From Methanolapillus ohkumae (lineage in GTDB: Archaea > Halobacteriota > Methanosarcinia > Methanosarcinales > Methanosarcinaceae), in assembly GCF_032594355.1 (NCBI RefSeq), contig NZ_CP131061.1:1831113-1895112 (forward strand): DNA of 64,000 nt, given 5' to 3'. Position numbers and translations under genes: made by a program. Positions 52,033-61,741 of the stretch are shown here, piece by piece. Each line of letters begins with the position of its first letter. Position 1 is the stretch's first letter. The notes below the pieces were generated by a model. That model saw only the letters and a program-made list of their open reading frames with translations, was not told where the DNA came from and did no database searches.

Positions 52033-53781
52033 TTACTTTATGTTTAATTTTTTCTTAAATGCGTCTATACTATTATTAATGCTTTGTTTTTTTGGTTCCC
52101 AGCTCGTTTTAAGAGAATTCGAAAGATTATTAAGTGCATTATGAGCAGGATCACCAAAATTATTGTTAAGAGATTGAGAAACGGACACGCCCCCTAAGGA
52201 ATTTGCAGTCCCTGTACTTGCTATAACTGAAGCCGCGTTGCTTGCAATTAAACCGACTTCAGTTCCATAAGCTTTTGTAATGGGTCCTTCAACACTTCCT
52301 CCAACCGCTCCCCCAACGGCACCAGATACAGCTTCAATTGTAATCGCATTGAGTAAACCATTTCCAGTGATTGTTTCATGTGGATCTTTACCATAAATTA
52401 AACTTTCCGCCGTACCTATAGTTAAATATGAAAATGGTGCCACCACGGTGCCAACAATAGCTCCTGTAAGGATTGCACCAACGCCGGTAGGCGCGGCCAA
52501 TAAGGTAGCACCGCCCACAGCAGCAATTGAGCCCACAGTAACACTTGTCTTTACTGTATAAAATGCCCCATATTGAGCAACTGCTTTCCAATTATTTACT
52601 TCACCGTACCTAAAATACTGGTTCATACATTCAATCGAAGCACCTTGAATAAAAAGCATAGACAACAGAATCGGTGAATTCCCACTCGGATCCGTATACT
52701 TCAAAGGATTATTCAAACAATAGGAATACCGGTTCAAAGCTTGCGGATTATACACATCCGGAATTATTGAATCCGCTTGTGTAAACACAAAAGTTTCGGG
52801 ATTATAATATCGGGCACCATAATAGTAAAGTCCGATTTCAGAATCGAACTCCTTGCCGGTAAAAGTGTATTTTTCAGCTTCGCCGCCTTCACGGTAGCTT
52901 CCAAACGGATAGTAAAGCGTCCGTTCGACGAGTTCGCCTTCCTCGTCAATCATGACGCTTGTTGATCCAAGATGATCGTCCAAATACCAGAATTGGCCGT
53001 CGGCCGATTTCTTGGAAACTCGGTTGTCGTTGGCGAAATAGTAAACCGTTTCAATATTGTCTTCGATGTCATAATCGTCGCTGACGTAGTAAGAAACAAT
53101 TCCCTCTTCGATTTTTTTGACACGGTTGCCGGACTCATCGTAGAAGAATTCGGCAACGATTCTGTTGTCTTCGGATTTTTTTTGCACTTCTTTTAAGTGA
53201 TTGGCATCGTTGTAGACGTATAGGAAGGTGGCGTCTTCAATCAAATTTCCGTTGGCGTCGTAGATGAGATCCGAATCGCCGACTTTTGTCGGCGCGTGGA
53301 TTCCGGTGCCATTGCCGTACTCGAACAAGATGACGTCTGCACCATTTTGGTGGGCAAGAATGCTTCCAAGCGGATTGTACACGAATTTTTGCGTGTAAGT
53401 TTCGCTTCCTGCGGAGATCAGCCGGTCGAGGTCGTCATAAGCGAATTGCTGTGTTTCTTCGACAATGTGGTCGGCAATGCCGATGATGTTTCCTTTTTCG
53501 TCAAAGGAGTAATCCATGTCTTGAAGTTCGGGTGTGTTGATGTTTTTAAGACGCATGGTCCAATCATCGTAAGTGAGGTCGGTTGTTACCCCGTTTGCAA
53601 ATTCTTTTTTAGTCATCAAATTCATAGAATTGTATTCAATGTTGTCGATGACGCCCGGAATTGAGGACAACAGGGCTTGATTGTTGTAATTGTACCGAAT
53701 AATTTCGCCGTTTGGAAGGGTTTTTTGAGTGATCCGGTCCATGGAATCGTAGATGTAAGTCGTGATGTAATCTGCTTCAAA
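52033..53781 (-). CDS. Rhs cassette 1: 5'-truncated Rhs core with C-terminal domain type I
   Basis: The frame is open from about 53790, but the first ATG is 53742 (MDRITQKTLPNGEIIRYNYN). YD-repeat motifs (FAYDDLDRLISAG, YDANGNLIEDA) lead to the Rhs end motif NPLKYTDPSG near residue 350. The remaining 216 residues are the variable C-terminal domain: Gly/Ala-rich hydrophobic segments (TVGSIAAVGGATLLAAPTG, GAILTGAIVGTVVAPF) and a tail GDPAHNALNNLSNS..WEP..KKKLNIK. The fragment begins directly behind the partner gene of cassette 2, without a ribosome site, so it is probably a silent displaced cassette. The C-terminal domain looks membrane-active, not nuclease-like. Stop is TAA. Confidence 0.75.
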   Translation of the reverse strand, partial: FEADYITTYIYDSMDRITQKTLPNGEIIRYNYNNQALLSSIPGVIDNIEYNSMNLMTKKEFANGVTTDLTYDDWTMRLKNINTPELQDMDYSFDEKGNIIGIADHIVEETQQFAYDDLDRLISAGSETYTQKFVYNPLGSILAHQNGADVILFEYGNGTGIHAPTKVGDSDLIYDANGNLIEDATFLYVYNDANHLKEVQKKSEDNRIVAEFFYDESGNRVKKIEEGIVSYYVSDDYDIEDNIETVYYFANDNRVSKKSADGQFWYLDDHLGSTSVMIDEEGELVERTLYYPFGSYREGGEAEKYTFTGKEFDSEIGLYYYGARYYNPETFVFTQADSIIPDVYNPQALNRYSYCLNNPLKYTDPSGNSPILLSMLFIQGASIECMNQYFRYGEVNNWKAVAQYGAFYTVKTSVTVGSIAAVGGATLLAAPTGVGAILTGAIVGTVVAPFSYLTIGTAESLIYGKDPHETITGNGLLNAITIEAVSGAVGGAVGGSVEGPITKAYGTEVGLIASNAASVIASTGTANSLGGVSVSQSLNNNFGDPAHNALNNLSNSLKTSWEPKKQSINNSIDAFKKKLNIK

Positions 53782-53782
53782 T

Positions 53783-54760
53783 TCAAATGGGTCTTGCCAT
53801 GGATTTACTTGTTACTTCATTTTGACCTACCAAAATCACTGGTTTAAAATCATCAAATTCTTGATTTAATTCCAGAATCAAAATATCTCTTGCCTTTTTT
53901 GTAATAATCCAAAACCGTTGTGGTAGATATGGAATATTTCCTTCGTTCCCAAAATATTCAAAGGTAGAATTAAAATCTAATACATTTGATACTTCTGATT
54001 GATAATAATAAACCAAATCATCCACAAGTACTTCATTTCCCATCAAATAAAGCATGTCATAAATTTTTGTTTCCGGCATTGTCGGAGGCATTAACTGTGT
54101 TGCCAAAAGCTGAAAATATTTTTCTTCCACGATCATTTTTGATTTTTTATTTCGAACCGAACGAACTTGAAATCCAGATAAATTATTTTTATGAAGGATG
54201 TTAAGAGCTTTCTCACTCACAATAATTTCACCATTGTGTGTTAATGCATAATCAATTCCTTTTAATTTTTTAAAATCAATAATCATATCCTCCATTTGGG
54301 TACCAACAAGCAATTCTCTACCTTTTCTCTTAGGATAACTAAATTTTGTACCATCTTTTTTCCCTCCAAAATTTCGATATTTTTGATTTTGGCAACAAAC
54401 GTAAAGGTCATATTCCTTTGATTCCATTTCTTTATCTATTTGTAATTCTTTATCATTTTTTATCATAAATTTATTAACAATTAAAATGAATAATAAACTG
54501 ATAATTATTGAAATAATAAAACTCAAAATTCCTTGGGTCATTTCTATATTTTCAGGACTTACAAAATAATTTGGTTCTAAAACAAAAGCATAAGCAGACA
54601 AGAGAAAAATTGTCATTGAAAAAGCCGGAGTCGTGTAAATAAGTTTAATCCAAAAAACATTATATCTCTCACTATATGCGATTAAAAAATTCTTTTTTGT
54701 TGAAAAATAAATTCCTGGAATAAGCGAAATCAAGAGAGTACTCAAAATTAAAAAATTCAT
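53783..54760 (-). CDS. Rhs cassette 2 large partner (candidate immunity protein)
   Basis: A 325-residue close paralog of the protein at 50484-51455 (MEDMIIDFKKLKGIDYALTH, PQRFWIITKKARDILILELN). N-terminal helices are conserved. The last residues (SKSMARPI) do not match the paralog and come from run-on into the Rhs fragment of cassette 1, marking the junction. Start overlaps the small partner stop as TAATG. Stop is TGA. Confidence 0.65.
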   Translation of the reverse strand: MNFLILSTLLISLIPGIYFSTKKNFLIAYSERYNVFWIKLIYTTPAFSMTIFLLSAYAFVLEPNYFVSPENIEMTQGILSFIISIIISLLFILIVNKFMIKNDKELQIDKEMESKEYDLYVCCQNQKYRNFGGKKDGTKFSYPKRKGRELLVGTQMEDMIIDFKKLKGIDYALTHNGEIIVSEKALNILHKNNLSGFQVRSVRNKKSKMIVEEKYFQLLATQLMPPTMPETKIYDMLYLMGNEVLVDDLVYYYQSEVSNVLDFNSTFEYFGNEGNIPYLPQRFWIITKKARDILILELNQEFDDFKPVILVGQNEVTSKSMARPI

Positions 54761-55242
54761 TAAGAGTCACCCATTTTCAATTTTTTTCGTTTTTGTTCCA
54801 TTTCTTCAGATCTTGATTTCATGACCTGAACATGTAACAATTTAGAAAAAAGAATATACAAAAGACATGAAATAGAGAGATTTAATAGTGTAACTGAGTA
54901 TGGGTTTTCAAATCCTACTAAATTTAAAAAATCAGGCATTCTATTAAAAAAATAATCTATTGCCTTCCATAAAAAAAATATGTTTAATGCATGAGCAATA
55001 AAAGACAAAATGATCGTAATATCGAGAGAAGATATTAGTTGTGATTTTTTTGTATTCACATAAAGTATACTGCATTTGGATAAACAATATGTTATTGAAA
55101 AATATGATATTAAAATAAAAAGCAAGGTAAAGGATATCGGGCCTTTGAAAAAAAAATATAAGCTTAGAAACAATATAAATAAAACAATAAAAGCTTTTAT
55201 GTTATAGGATCTCTAAAAATAATATTGCTCTATTTTCGTCAT
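54760..55242 (-). CDS. Rhs cassette 2 small partner with an in-frame TAG
   Basis: From ATG 55242 (AGAGGA five bases upstream) the frame reads MTKIEQYYF, TAG at codon 10 (55213-55215), then RSYNIKAFIVLFILFLSLYF. The intact paralog at 51452-51937 reads MTKEAQYYFSRLYNIKTYAI, so the alignment runs straight through the TAG (Ser in the paralog). Total 160 codons, against 161 in the paralog. Four membrane helices follow. With pylT and pylS in the genome the codon could be read as pyrrolysine; nonsense decay is a serious alternative because the Rhs gene of this cassette is frameshifted. Without read-through ATG 55173 would start inside helix 1. Stop is TAA (TAATG with the next gene). Confidence 0.6.
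55213..55215 (-). other. In-frame amber codon in the cassette 2 small partner
   Basis: TAG at codon 10, between TTT and AGA. The paralog has TCA (Ser) here, which needs two changes to give TAG. Confidence 0.6.
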
Positions 55243-55305
55243 ACTTTTCCTCTTAAAAATCATAGAATATAATTTTATAATCATATCTTTAACTGAAATG
55301 ATATT

Positions 55306-55327
55306 AGGCTGTGAAATTTCACAGCCT
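55306..55327 (-). terminator. Hairpin after Rhs cassette 2
   Basis: AGGCTGTGAAATTTCACAGCCT, a perfect 22-bp palindrome between the Rhs stop and the small partner, related to the one in cassette 1. Confidence 0.5.
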
Positions 55328-55353
55328 ATATTATTTATTTTTATTACTTTTAT

Positions 55354-56851
55354 TTACTTTATATTTAATTTTTTCTTAAGTGAATCTATGCCATTGTTAA
55401 CACTTTGCTTCACAGGTTCCCACCCTGATTTAAGAGAATTTGAAAGGTTATTCAGTGTGTTGTGGGCAGGTTCACCAAAATTTTTGTTAAGAGATTGAGA
55501 AACCGACACGCCTCCTAAAGAATTACTCGCTCCTATGCTTGTCGCAGCTGATGCAGCATTGCCAGCAATTAAGCCCGCCTCTGTCCCGTAAGCTTTTGCA
55601 ACAGGTACACCAATGCCTTCTCCAACAGCCCCCCCAACGGCACCAGATACAGCTTCAATTGTAATCGCATTGAGTAAACCATTTCCAGTGATTGTTTCAT
55701 GTGGATCTTTACCATAAATTAAACTTTCAGCCGTACCTATAGTTAAATATGAAAATGGTGCCACCACGGTGCCAACAATAGCTCCTGTAAGGATTGCACC
55801 AACGCCGGTAGGCGCGGCCAAGGTAGCACCGCCCACAGCAGCAATTGAGCCCACAGTAACACTTGTCTTTACGGTATAAAATGCCCCATATTGAGCAACT
55901 GCTTTCCAATTATTTACTTCACCGTACCTAAAATATTGGTTCATACATTCAATCGAAGCACCTTGAATAAAAAGCATAGGCAACAGAATCGGTGAATTCC
56001 CACTCGGATCCGTATACTTCAAAGGATTATTCAAACAATACGAATACCGGTTCAAAGCTTGCGGATTATACACATCCGGAATTATTGAATCCGCTTGTGT
56101 AAACACAAACGTTTCCGGATTGTAATACCTTGCGCCGTAATAGTAAAGTCCGATTTCAGAATCGAACTCCTTGCCGGTAAAAGTATATTTTTCGGCTTCG
56201 CCGCCTTCACGGTAGCTTCCAAACGGATAGTAAAGCGTCCGTTCGACGAGTTCGCCTTCTTCGTCAATCATGACGCTTGTTGATCCAAGATGATCGTCCA
56301 AATACCAAAATTGGCCTTCGGCAGATTTCTTGGAAACACGATTATCATTGGCGAAATAGTAAACCGTTTCAACATTGTCTTCGATATCATAATCGTCGCT
56401 GACGTAGTAAGAAACAGTGCCTTCTTCGATTTTTTTGACACGGTTGCCGGGACTCATCGTAGAAAAATTCGGCAACGACCCGGTTGTCTTCGGATTTTTT
56501 TTGCACTTCTTTTAAGTGATTGGCATCGTTGTAGACGTATAGGAAGGTGGCGTCTTCAATCAAATTTCCGTTGGCGTCGTAGATGAGATCCGAATCGCCG
56601 ACTTTCGTCGGCGCGTGGATTCCGGCGCCGTTGCCGTATTCGAACAAGATGACGTCTGCACCATTTTGGTGGGCAAGAATGCTTCCAAGCGGATTGTACA
56701 CGAATTTTTGCGTGTAAGTTTCGCTTCCTGCGGATGTTAATCTATCCAAGTCGTCATAAGCGAATTGTTGTGTTTCTTCGACAATGTGGTCGGCAATGCC
56801 GATGATGTTTCCTTTTTCGTCAAAGGAGTAATCCATATCTTGAAGTCCGGG
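55354..56851 (-). pseudogene. Rhs cassette 2: frameshifted Rhs core with C-terminal domain type I
   Basis: The upstream frame (from ATG 56836, MDYSFDEKGNIIGIADHIVE) breaks near 56450, where GCCGGGACTC has one extra G compared with GCCGGACTC in the other copies, and continues in the other frame to the stop at 55354. Its C-terminal domain is almost identical to cassette 1 except for one missing Leu codon and a diverged segment (EGIGVPVAKAYGTEAGLIAG). The core starts only at PGLQDMDYSF, directly behind the partner gene of cassette 3. Either a dead copy or one that regains function by recombination. Stop is TAA. Confidence 0.75.
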
Positions 56852-56857
56852 AATTTT

Positions 56858-57805
56858 TTAATCTTCGTCTACCAAAATCACAGGTTTAAAATCGTTTTCA
56901 TTTTGACCCAAATTTGTAATTAAAATTTGCTGAAGCCTTTTTGTGACAATCCAAAACCGTTGTGGAAAATAAGGATCCCCATCAGTGCTTCCTAAATATT
57001 CGAAAGATAAATTAAAATCTGAAACGTTTTTCAAATCAGATTTTTGATATTTAAATTTGCTATTGGATGGAATGTTTTTGACCGTGATCAGGGATTCGCT
57101 CTTTTGAATTGCGTCTTCCGGAACCGGTGGCATGAAACTTGTGCCGATGAGATGGAAATATTTTTTATGGATTTCCAGTTCTGATTCTTGATTGTTTATG
57201 ATGGATTCGATTCGGTATCCGGTTATGTTATTTTTCTCAAAGATTTCAAGTGCCTCTTCACTGATGATAATTTCTCCGTCCCTTGTTGAAATTATATCAT
57301 ATGGTTCTAGATAATTGAACCCCATCTTGAATTTTCCGGTTTGTGTCCCAATCAAAAAGTCTTTTGACGTTCTCTTTTTTGGATAAATATATTTGACATA
57401 ATAACGGCTTTCCGGGATCTTTTCTTGAGAGAAATAAATGTAAAATTCATGTTCTCCCGGATAAGGTTGATAAGAATTAGAGATTTTTTTTCGAAAAGCA
57501 TATTTTATGAGCAAAAGAATTGGAAAAACAATGAGTATCGGAACAATCCATGGAACATATTGGCCAAAAATTTCAGAAAAAGATGGACTCATGAAGGGCA
57601 ATGCACCGCTTATGATAGAAGAGAAAAAGAGAAAAAAAGACCAAATAACGGCTGTAGGAATGGGAATGGTATATATTATCCGGACCCAAAAAATGTTGTA
57701 CTTTGGATTCGAAATAACAATAAAATTGTTGAATGAAGCCAAATATATTCCGGAAATAGAACCCATTAAACTCCAATAAATAGTCAAAAATCCGGTCATT
57801 TCCAT
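56858..57805 (-). CDS. Rhs cassette 3 large partner (candidate immunity protein)
   Basis: A 315-residue protein of the same architecture: N-terminal helices (LTIYWSLMGSISGIYLASF, WVRIIYTIPIPTAVIW, WIVPILIVFPILLLI) and the soluble domain with DGEIIISEEALEIFEKNNIT and PQRFWIVTKRLQQILITNLG, ending FKPVILVDED. It is more diverged from cassettes 1 and 2 than they are from each other. Start overlaps the small partner stop as TAATG. Stop is TAA, followed within seven bases by the Rhs fragment of cassette 2. Confidence 0.65.
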   Translation of the reverse strand: MEMTGFLTIYWSLMGSISGIYLASFNNFIVISNPKYNIFWVRIIYTIPIPTAVIWSFFLFFSSIISGALPFMSPSFSEIFGQYVPWIVPILIVFPILLLIKYAFRKKISNSYQPYPGEHEFYIYFSQEKIPESRYYVKYIYPKKRTSKDFLIGTQTGKFKMGFNYLEPYDIISTRDGEIIISEEALEIFEKNNITGYRIESIINNQESELEIHKKYFHLIGTSFMPPVPEDAIQKSESLITVKNIPSNSKFKYQKSDLKNVSDFNLSFEYLGSTDGDPYFPQRFWIVTKRLQQILITNLGQNENDFKPVILVDED

Positions 57806-58245
57806 TATTTTTCCTCCTTTTGGAGAAGGGGTTCTTTAGGCGGTTTTGAAAAGAGCCGACCTGTTTTTGTAAAGAAAGAAAAATAAACAATGTTTGTAAC
57901 TAAAACAACCGCTACTTCGAAAAAGGGTATATTGAGTAATTCATGAGCCGTGACCGAATAAAATAAATTAACGACGGCCCACAGAAAAATGGTAACACAA
58001 ATCCAGAAAATAAATGTGTACAAAAAATGAGTCAGAAAAGACATTAAAAACTCAACCCCGTCATGAACCGGCAAATTGTTTTCAGTATAAATGTGGAAGC
58101 TTTTATATGAAGTTGCATAATAAGATAGAAAAATGGAATTGTAGGTCATAATCCCAAATGTCAAATCAAAGTTGCCGATTAAAATTAAACATGAAGCTAT
58201 CATCAAAAACACCATGTAAAGAATTAAAATATTTTGTTTCTTCAT
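57805..58245 (-). CDS. Rhs cassette 3 small partner, membrane protein
   Basis: A 146-residue protein with four hydrophobic segments (ILILYMVFLMIASCLILIG, FLTHFLYTFIFWICVTIFLW, FFEVAVVLVTNIVYFSF) and a basic tail. AAGGAAG precedes the ATG. Its sequence is unlike the cassette 1/2 small partners apart from size and helix order. Stop is TAA. Confidence 0.6.
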   Translation of the reverse strand: MKKQNILILYMVFLMIASCLILIGNFDLTFGIMTYNSIFLSYYATSYKSFHIYTENNLPVHDGVEFLMSFLTHFLYTFIFWICVTIFLWAVVNLFYSVTAHELLNIPFFEVAVVLVTNIVYFSFFTKTGRLFSKPPKEPLLQKEEK

Positions 58246-58269
58246 GTTTCTTCCTTTTATTGCTTTCTT

Positions 58270-58577
58270 TTATTCGTCTATTAAAGTCACAGGTTTAAAA
58301 TCTCTTTTGGGTTGGTTGAATTCATTGATTAGAACTTCAACAGCTTTTTTTGAAAGGGTCCAATAGTTTTGAGGGCGATAACCCCATGCATCTTTTCCAC
58401 TGATTGAGTCGTTACTTCTGTTAAAATTAAAAGAATCTTGAAGAGATTTACGGTTATAAAAAAATAAAATAAAGTGAGTACAGCTAAAATAAAAAAGGAA
58501 GAGTATGAGAGATAAAAAATTGATAAAAGACCAACAATAAAAATTGCAATTATCTTATTTTTTGATATTTTCATAAT
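58270..58577 (-). pseudogene. Remnant of a large partner gene with internal deletion and frameshift
   Basis: The 5' part encodes a membrane segment (IIAIFIVGLLSIFYLSYSSF) and the 3' part, in another frame, encodes the partner C-terminus: YWTLSKKAVEVLINEFNQPK and DFKPVTLIDE, close to the cassette 4 partner (YWILSRRVVEILINELNQPK). The frame changes at a T7 tract near 58459-58465, and the central soluble domain is missing. Confidence 0.65.
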
Positions 58578-58578
58578 T

Positions 58579-59178
58579 TCAGTACCCACGATTACACTTT
58601 TTTTCTGCATCTTCAACTAAAAATGTAGAGATAAAATCACTCTCTTTCTGTTTTGCTGAATTTATTAAAATTTTATGAACATTAGCCGATATAATCCATA
58701 ATTTTTGAATGAAATACGGTTTACCATCTGTGCTTCCAAAATATTCTAAACTTTTATTAAAATCTGGGAGATTGAATACTTCATTTTTATTGTAATAAAG
58801 CGACTTTTCAACCAAATTTTTATAAGATAAAAGACCAGACTTTGACTTGATGATTGTTGCAGGAGATACAGAGGGCATTAAACTATCCGTCATAATTTGA
58901 AAATATCTCTTTTTGGAAGCATAATTTTTTCTAAAATTTTTTACAGTCCGTATTTGATATCCAGTTAAATTGTTTTCTTTGAAAAGGTTAAGAATATCTT
59001 CACTGACAACAATTTCTCCTGTTGTTGTATAAGCAATTTCTTTCCCATTTAAATTTTTGATATCAATAATTAAATCATCTATTTGTTCATAAATGAGTAA
59101 TTCATCAGAAGATTTTCTCTTAGGATTTGTGAACTTTGTGCCAAAATGCTTTCCTCCAAGAATTTTATATTTTGGCAT
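58579..59178 (-). pseudogene. N-terminally truncated large partner behind Rhs cassette 3
   Basis: A 199-residue open frame that begins inside the family: MPKYKILGGKHFGTKFTNPK corresponds to the region just after the membrane helices of the other partners. IDDLIIDIKNLNGKEIAYTT, GEIVVSEDILNLFKENNLTG and PYFIQKLWIISANVHKILIN follow. The helices are missing and the frame is closed by TAA about 40 bases upstream. The soluble part may still be made. Stop is TGA. Confidence 0.55.
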
Positions 59179-59268
59179 ATAAACATAATATTGAATACGA
59201 AAACCCCCTTTTTAATTTTGTCTGATTTTTTTAGATATATTATAAATTGTTTGTGGAAAAGAAAAATG

Positions 59269-59296
59269 ATTTATGATTTAGTTTTAAATCATAAAT
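59269..59296 (-). terminator. Hairpin after Rhs cassette 3
   Basis: ATTTATGATTT, loop of six, AAATCATAAAT, immediately after the Rhs stop at 59300. Confidence 0.45.
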
Positions 59297-59299
59297 CTA

Positions 59300-60819
59300 T
59301 CAATTTCTTTTAGCTTGTAGTATTTTTCCAGCTGTTGAATTTTTTGGTATTTTTATTGATAACCTTCCGCTTCCATATGTAAAATAGTTTGATTCGCCCG
59401 AATTACTGACAGAATTCGCTGCCTTATCCAAAACTTTATTTGTAGATGCTTCAAACCCAATTTGTGAGACCTGTGAAATTCCTTCTGAAATAAAAATATT
59501 TTTACCACTATCGTACGCCGCATAAGAAGAAATTGATGTCGATGTACCTCCTCCTACAATTCCTCCTAAAGCGCCGCTAGCCATATCGCTAATCATTGCT
59601 TCTCCGTTTAATGCATATTTTAGAGTATTGTCGCCCCCATTTAATTCATTTTCCACGGCTCTTCCAGCAACTCCTCCTGTTAATCCTGCATAACCCCCAA
59701 TATGAGCTAGAACAACTGCTCCAGCAATATAATCTCCTCCGACAATTGCTAAACCCCCTGTACTTGTTGCTGTTGCCCCAGCTGTTGCTGCACTTGCACC
59801 CAATAAAGTTCCTCCAACTAAACTTGTCCCAATTCCTAAAGTCAATCCGGCAACTCCTCCAGCAACACCTCCAACAAACATTGATTTTGCCAAACCACCA
59901 ACGGTTATAGCATTTCCTGTGCTATGTTGTTTGTATGCATAAATAAGACCGCCAGCTGCAGCTCCGATTAATGCCCCAGCTCCCGCAGTCACAAGAAGAA
60001 CCGGTATATGCCCACTCGGATCCTCATATTTCATTGGATTGTTGTAGCAATATGAATAACGGTTCAAAGATTGTGGATTGTAGTAATTAGGAATAATAGA
60101 ATCCGCTTGCGTAAACACAAACGTTTCCGGATTGTAATACCTTGCGCCGTAATAGTAAAGTCCGATTTCAGAATCGAACTCCTTGCCGGTAAAAGTGTAT
60201 TTTTCAGCTTCGCCGCCTTCACGGTAGCTTCCAAACGGATAGTAAAGCGTTCGTTCGACGAGTTCGCCTTCCTCGTCAATCATGACGCTTGTTGATCCAA
60301 GATGATCGTCCAAATACCAAAATTGGCCTTCGGCAGATTTCTTGGAAACACGGTTATCATTGGCGAAATAGTAAACCGTTTCAATATTGTCTTCGATATC
60401 ATAATCGTCGCTGACGTAGTAAGAAACGATTCCCTCTTCGATTTTTTTGACACGGTTGCCGGACTCATCGTAGAAGAATTCAGCAACGATTCTGTTGTCT
60501 TCGGATTTTTTTTGCACTTCTTTTAAGTGATTTGCATCGTTGTAGACATACAGGAAAGCGGCATCTTCAATCAAATTTCCGTTGGCGTCGTAAATGAGCG
60601 TTGAGTCGCCGACTTTCGTCGGCGCGTGGATTCCTGCGCCATTGCCATATTCGAACAGAGTGATGTCTGCACCATTTTGGTGGGCAAGAATGCTTCCAAG
60701 CGGATTGTACACGAATTTTTGCGTGTAAGTTTCGCTTCCTGCGGAGATCAGCCGGTCGAGGTCGTCATAAGCGAATTGTTGCGTTTCTTCGACGATGTGG
60801 TCGGCGATTCCGACGATGT
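59300..60819 (-). CDS. Rhs cassette 3: short Rhs core with C-terminal domain type II
   Basis: The core begins at NIVGIADHIVEETQQ, in frame directly behind the TAA of the cassette 4 partner, so no start codon lies before GTG 60712 (YNPLGSILAHQNGAD). The DPSG motif is near residue 230 of that frame and is followed by a different, 236-residue C-terminal domain: a long Gly/Ala-rich hydrophobic region (GAGALIGAAAGGLIYAY, GGVAGGVAGLTLGIGTSLVG) and a more polar end (YGSGRLSIKIPKNSTAGKIL). No catalytic motif is recognised; membrane insertion is suggested. Probably a silent cassette. Stop is TGA. Confidence 0.7.
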
Positions 60820-60820
60820 T

Positions 60821-61741
60821 TTATTCTTCATCCACTAAAATCACAGGTTTAAAGTCTTTTTTGGGTTGATTAAGTTCGTTAATGAGAATTTCAACCACCC
60901 TTCTTGAAAGAATCCAATAACTTTGTGGGAAGTAACCAATCATATCTTTTGGGCCGATTGTCTCAAAACTTCTGTTAAAATCAAAGGATTCCAAAAGAAC
61001 TTTTTTCTCATAACAAATATCACCATCATAGACAATTCTTTCAGCAGAATAACCAACTTTTTTTGTTGATTTCTTTGAAAATGGTGGCATTGCACGAGTC
61101 GTTATAATCTGAAAATATTGAATATTCAAATCGGTTTTGCTTTTTTTATTTTGATGATTTTGATCAGAATATTGCACAGGCAAAGCTTGAAAGCCGGTTA
61201 AATTATTTTTGTTGAAAATTTCAAGAACCTCTTCACTGATAATAATTTCACCTCTTTTTGTATAAGCTAAGCTGACTCCTTTCACGTCCGATTTGCTTAT
61301 AGTGATTTCTTTATGACTATCATAAAGCGATTCTACTTCCTTTAAAGACGTAAAAATTCTGGCATCAATTATTGAAATAACCGGAGTGAAAACATACAAA
61401 TCATAACTCATAAAGTTTGGTTGGAACTCAAATGGGAAATCTGACCGTAATATAAATTTTTTGAAAAATAAAATAACAAATAATTCGATAGCGATTGGCG
61501 AAAGCAAAACCGGATATTTCAAAATTAATTGAATTGTAATGGGATAACTGAAAAGATCATCATAGTGAAAAACGAATATGAGAGAAAGAAGCCAAATGAA
61601 AGAAAAAGATGGAAAAAGAAACAATGCTCTAGATAAGATGGAGTCAAATCTTCGATTAGGAATGATGATAAAATTTTTCCTTGAAGCAAAATAAAAAACA
61701 AAAATCAAATCAATCAACAAAAAGAAAATGATCACTTTCAT
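60821..61741 (-). CDS. Rhs cassette 4 large partner (candidate immunity protein)
   Basis: A 306-residue protein with N-terminal helices (VIIFFLLIDLIFVFYFAS, ALFLFPSFSFIWLLSLIF, YPVLLSPIAIELFVILFF) and the soluble domain with RGEIIISEEVLEIFNKNNLT and PQSYWILSRRVVEILINELN, ending FKPVILVDEE. The remnant at 58270 is its closest relative in the window. Start overlaps the small partner by ATGA. Stop TAA is followed immediately and in frame by the Rhs core of cassette 3. Confidence 0.65.
   Translation of the reverse strand: MKVIIFFLLIDLIFVFYFASRKNFIIIPNRRFDSILSRALFLFPSFSFIWLLSLIFVFHYDDLFSYPITIQLILKYPVLLSPIAIELFVILFFKKFILRSDFPFEFQPNFMSYDLYVFTPVISIIDARIFTSLKEVESLYDSHKEITISKSDVKGVSLAYTKRGEIIISEEVLEIFNKNNLTGFQALPVQYSDQNHQNKKSKTDLNIQYFQIITTRAMPPFSKKSTKKVGYSAERIVYDGDICYEKKVLLESFDFNRSFETIGPKDMIGYFPQSYWILSRRVVEILINELNQPKKDFKPVILVDEE

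Noticed and set aside
53296..53664. Plus-strand frames recurring in every Rhs copy
   Set aside because: They are antisense shadows of the conserved Rhs core; their repetition only follows from the core repeats.
59596..59910. Leu-rich plus-strand frame opposite Rhs cassette 3
   Set aside because: It is the antisense of the Gly/Ala-rich hydrophobic C-terminal domain and has no start signal.
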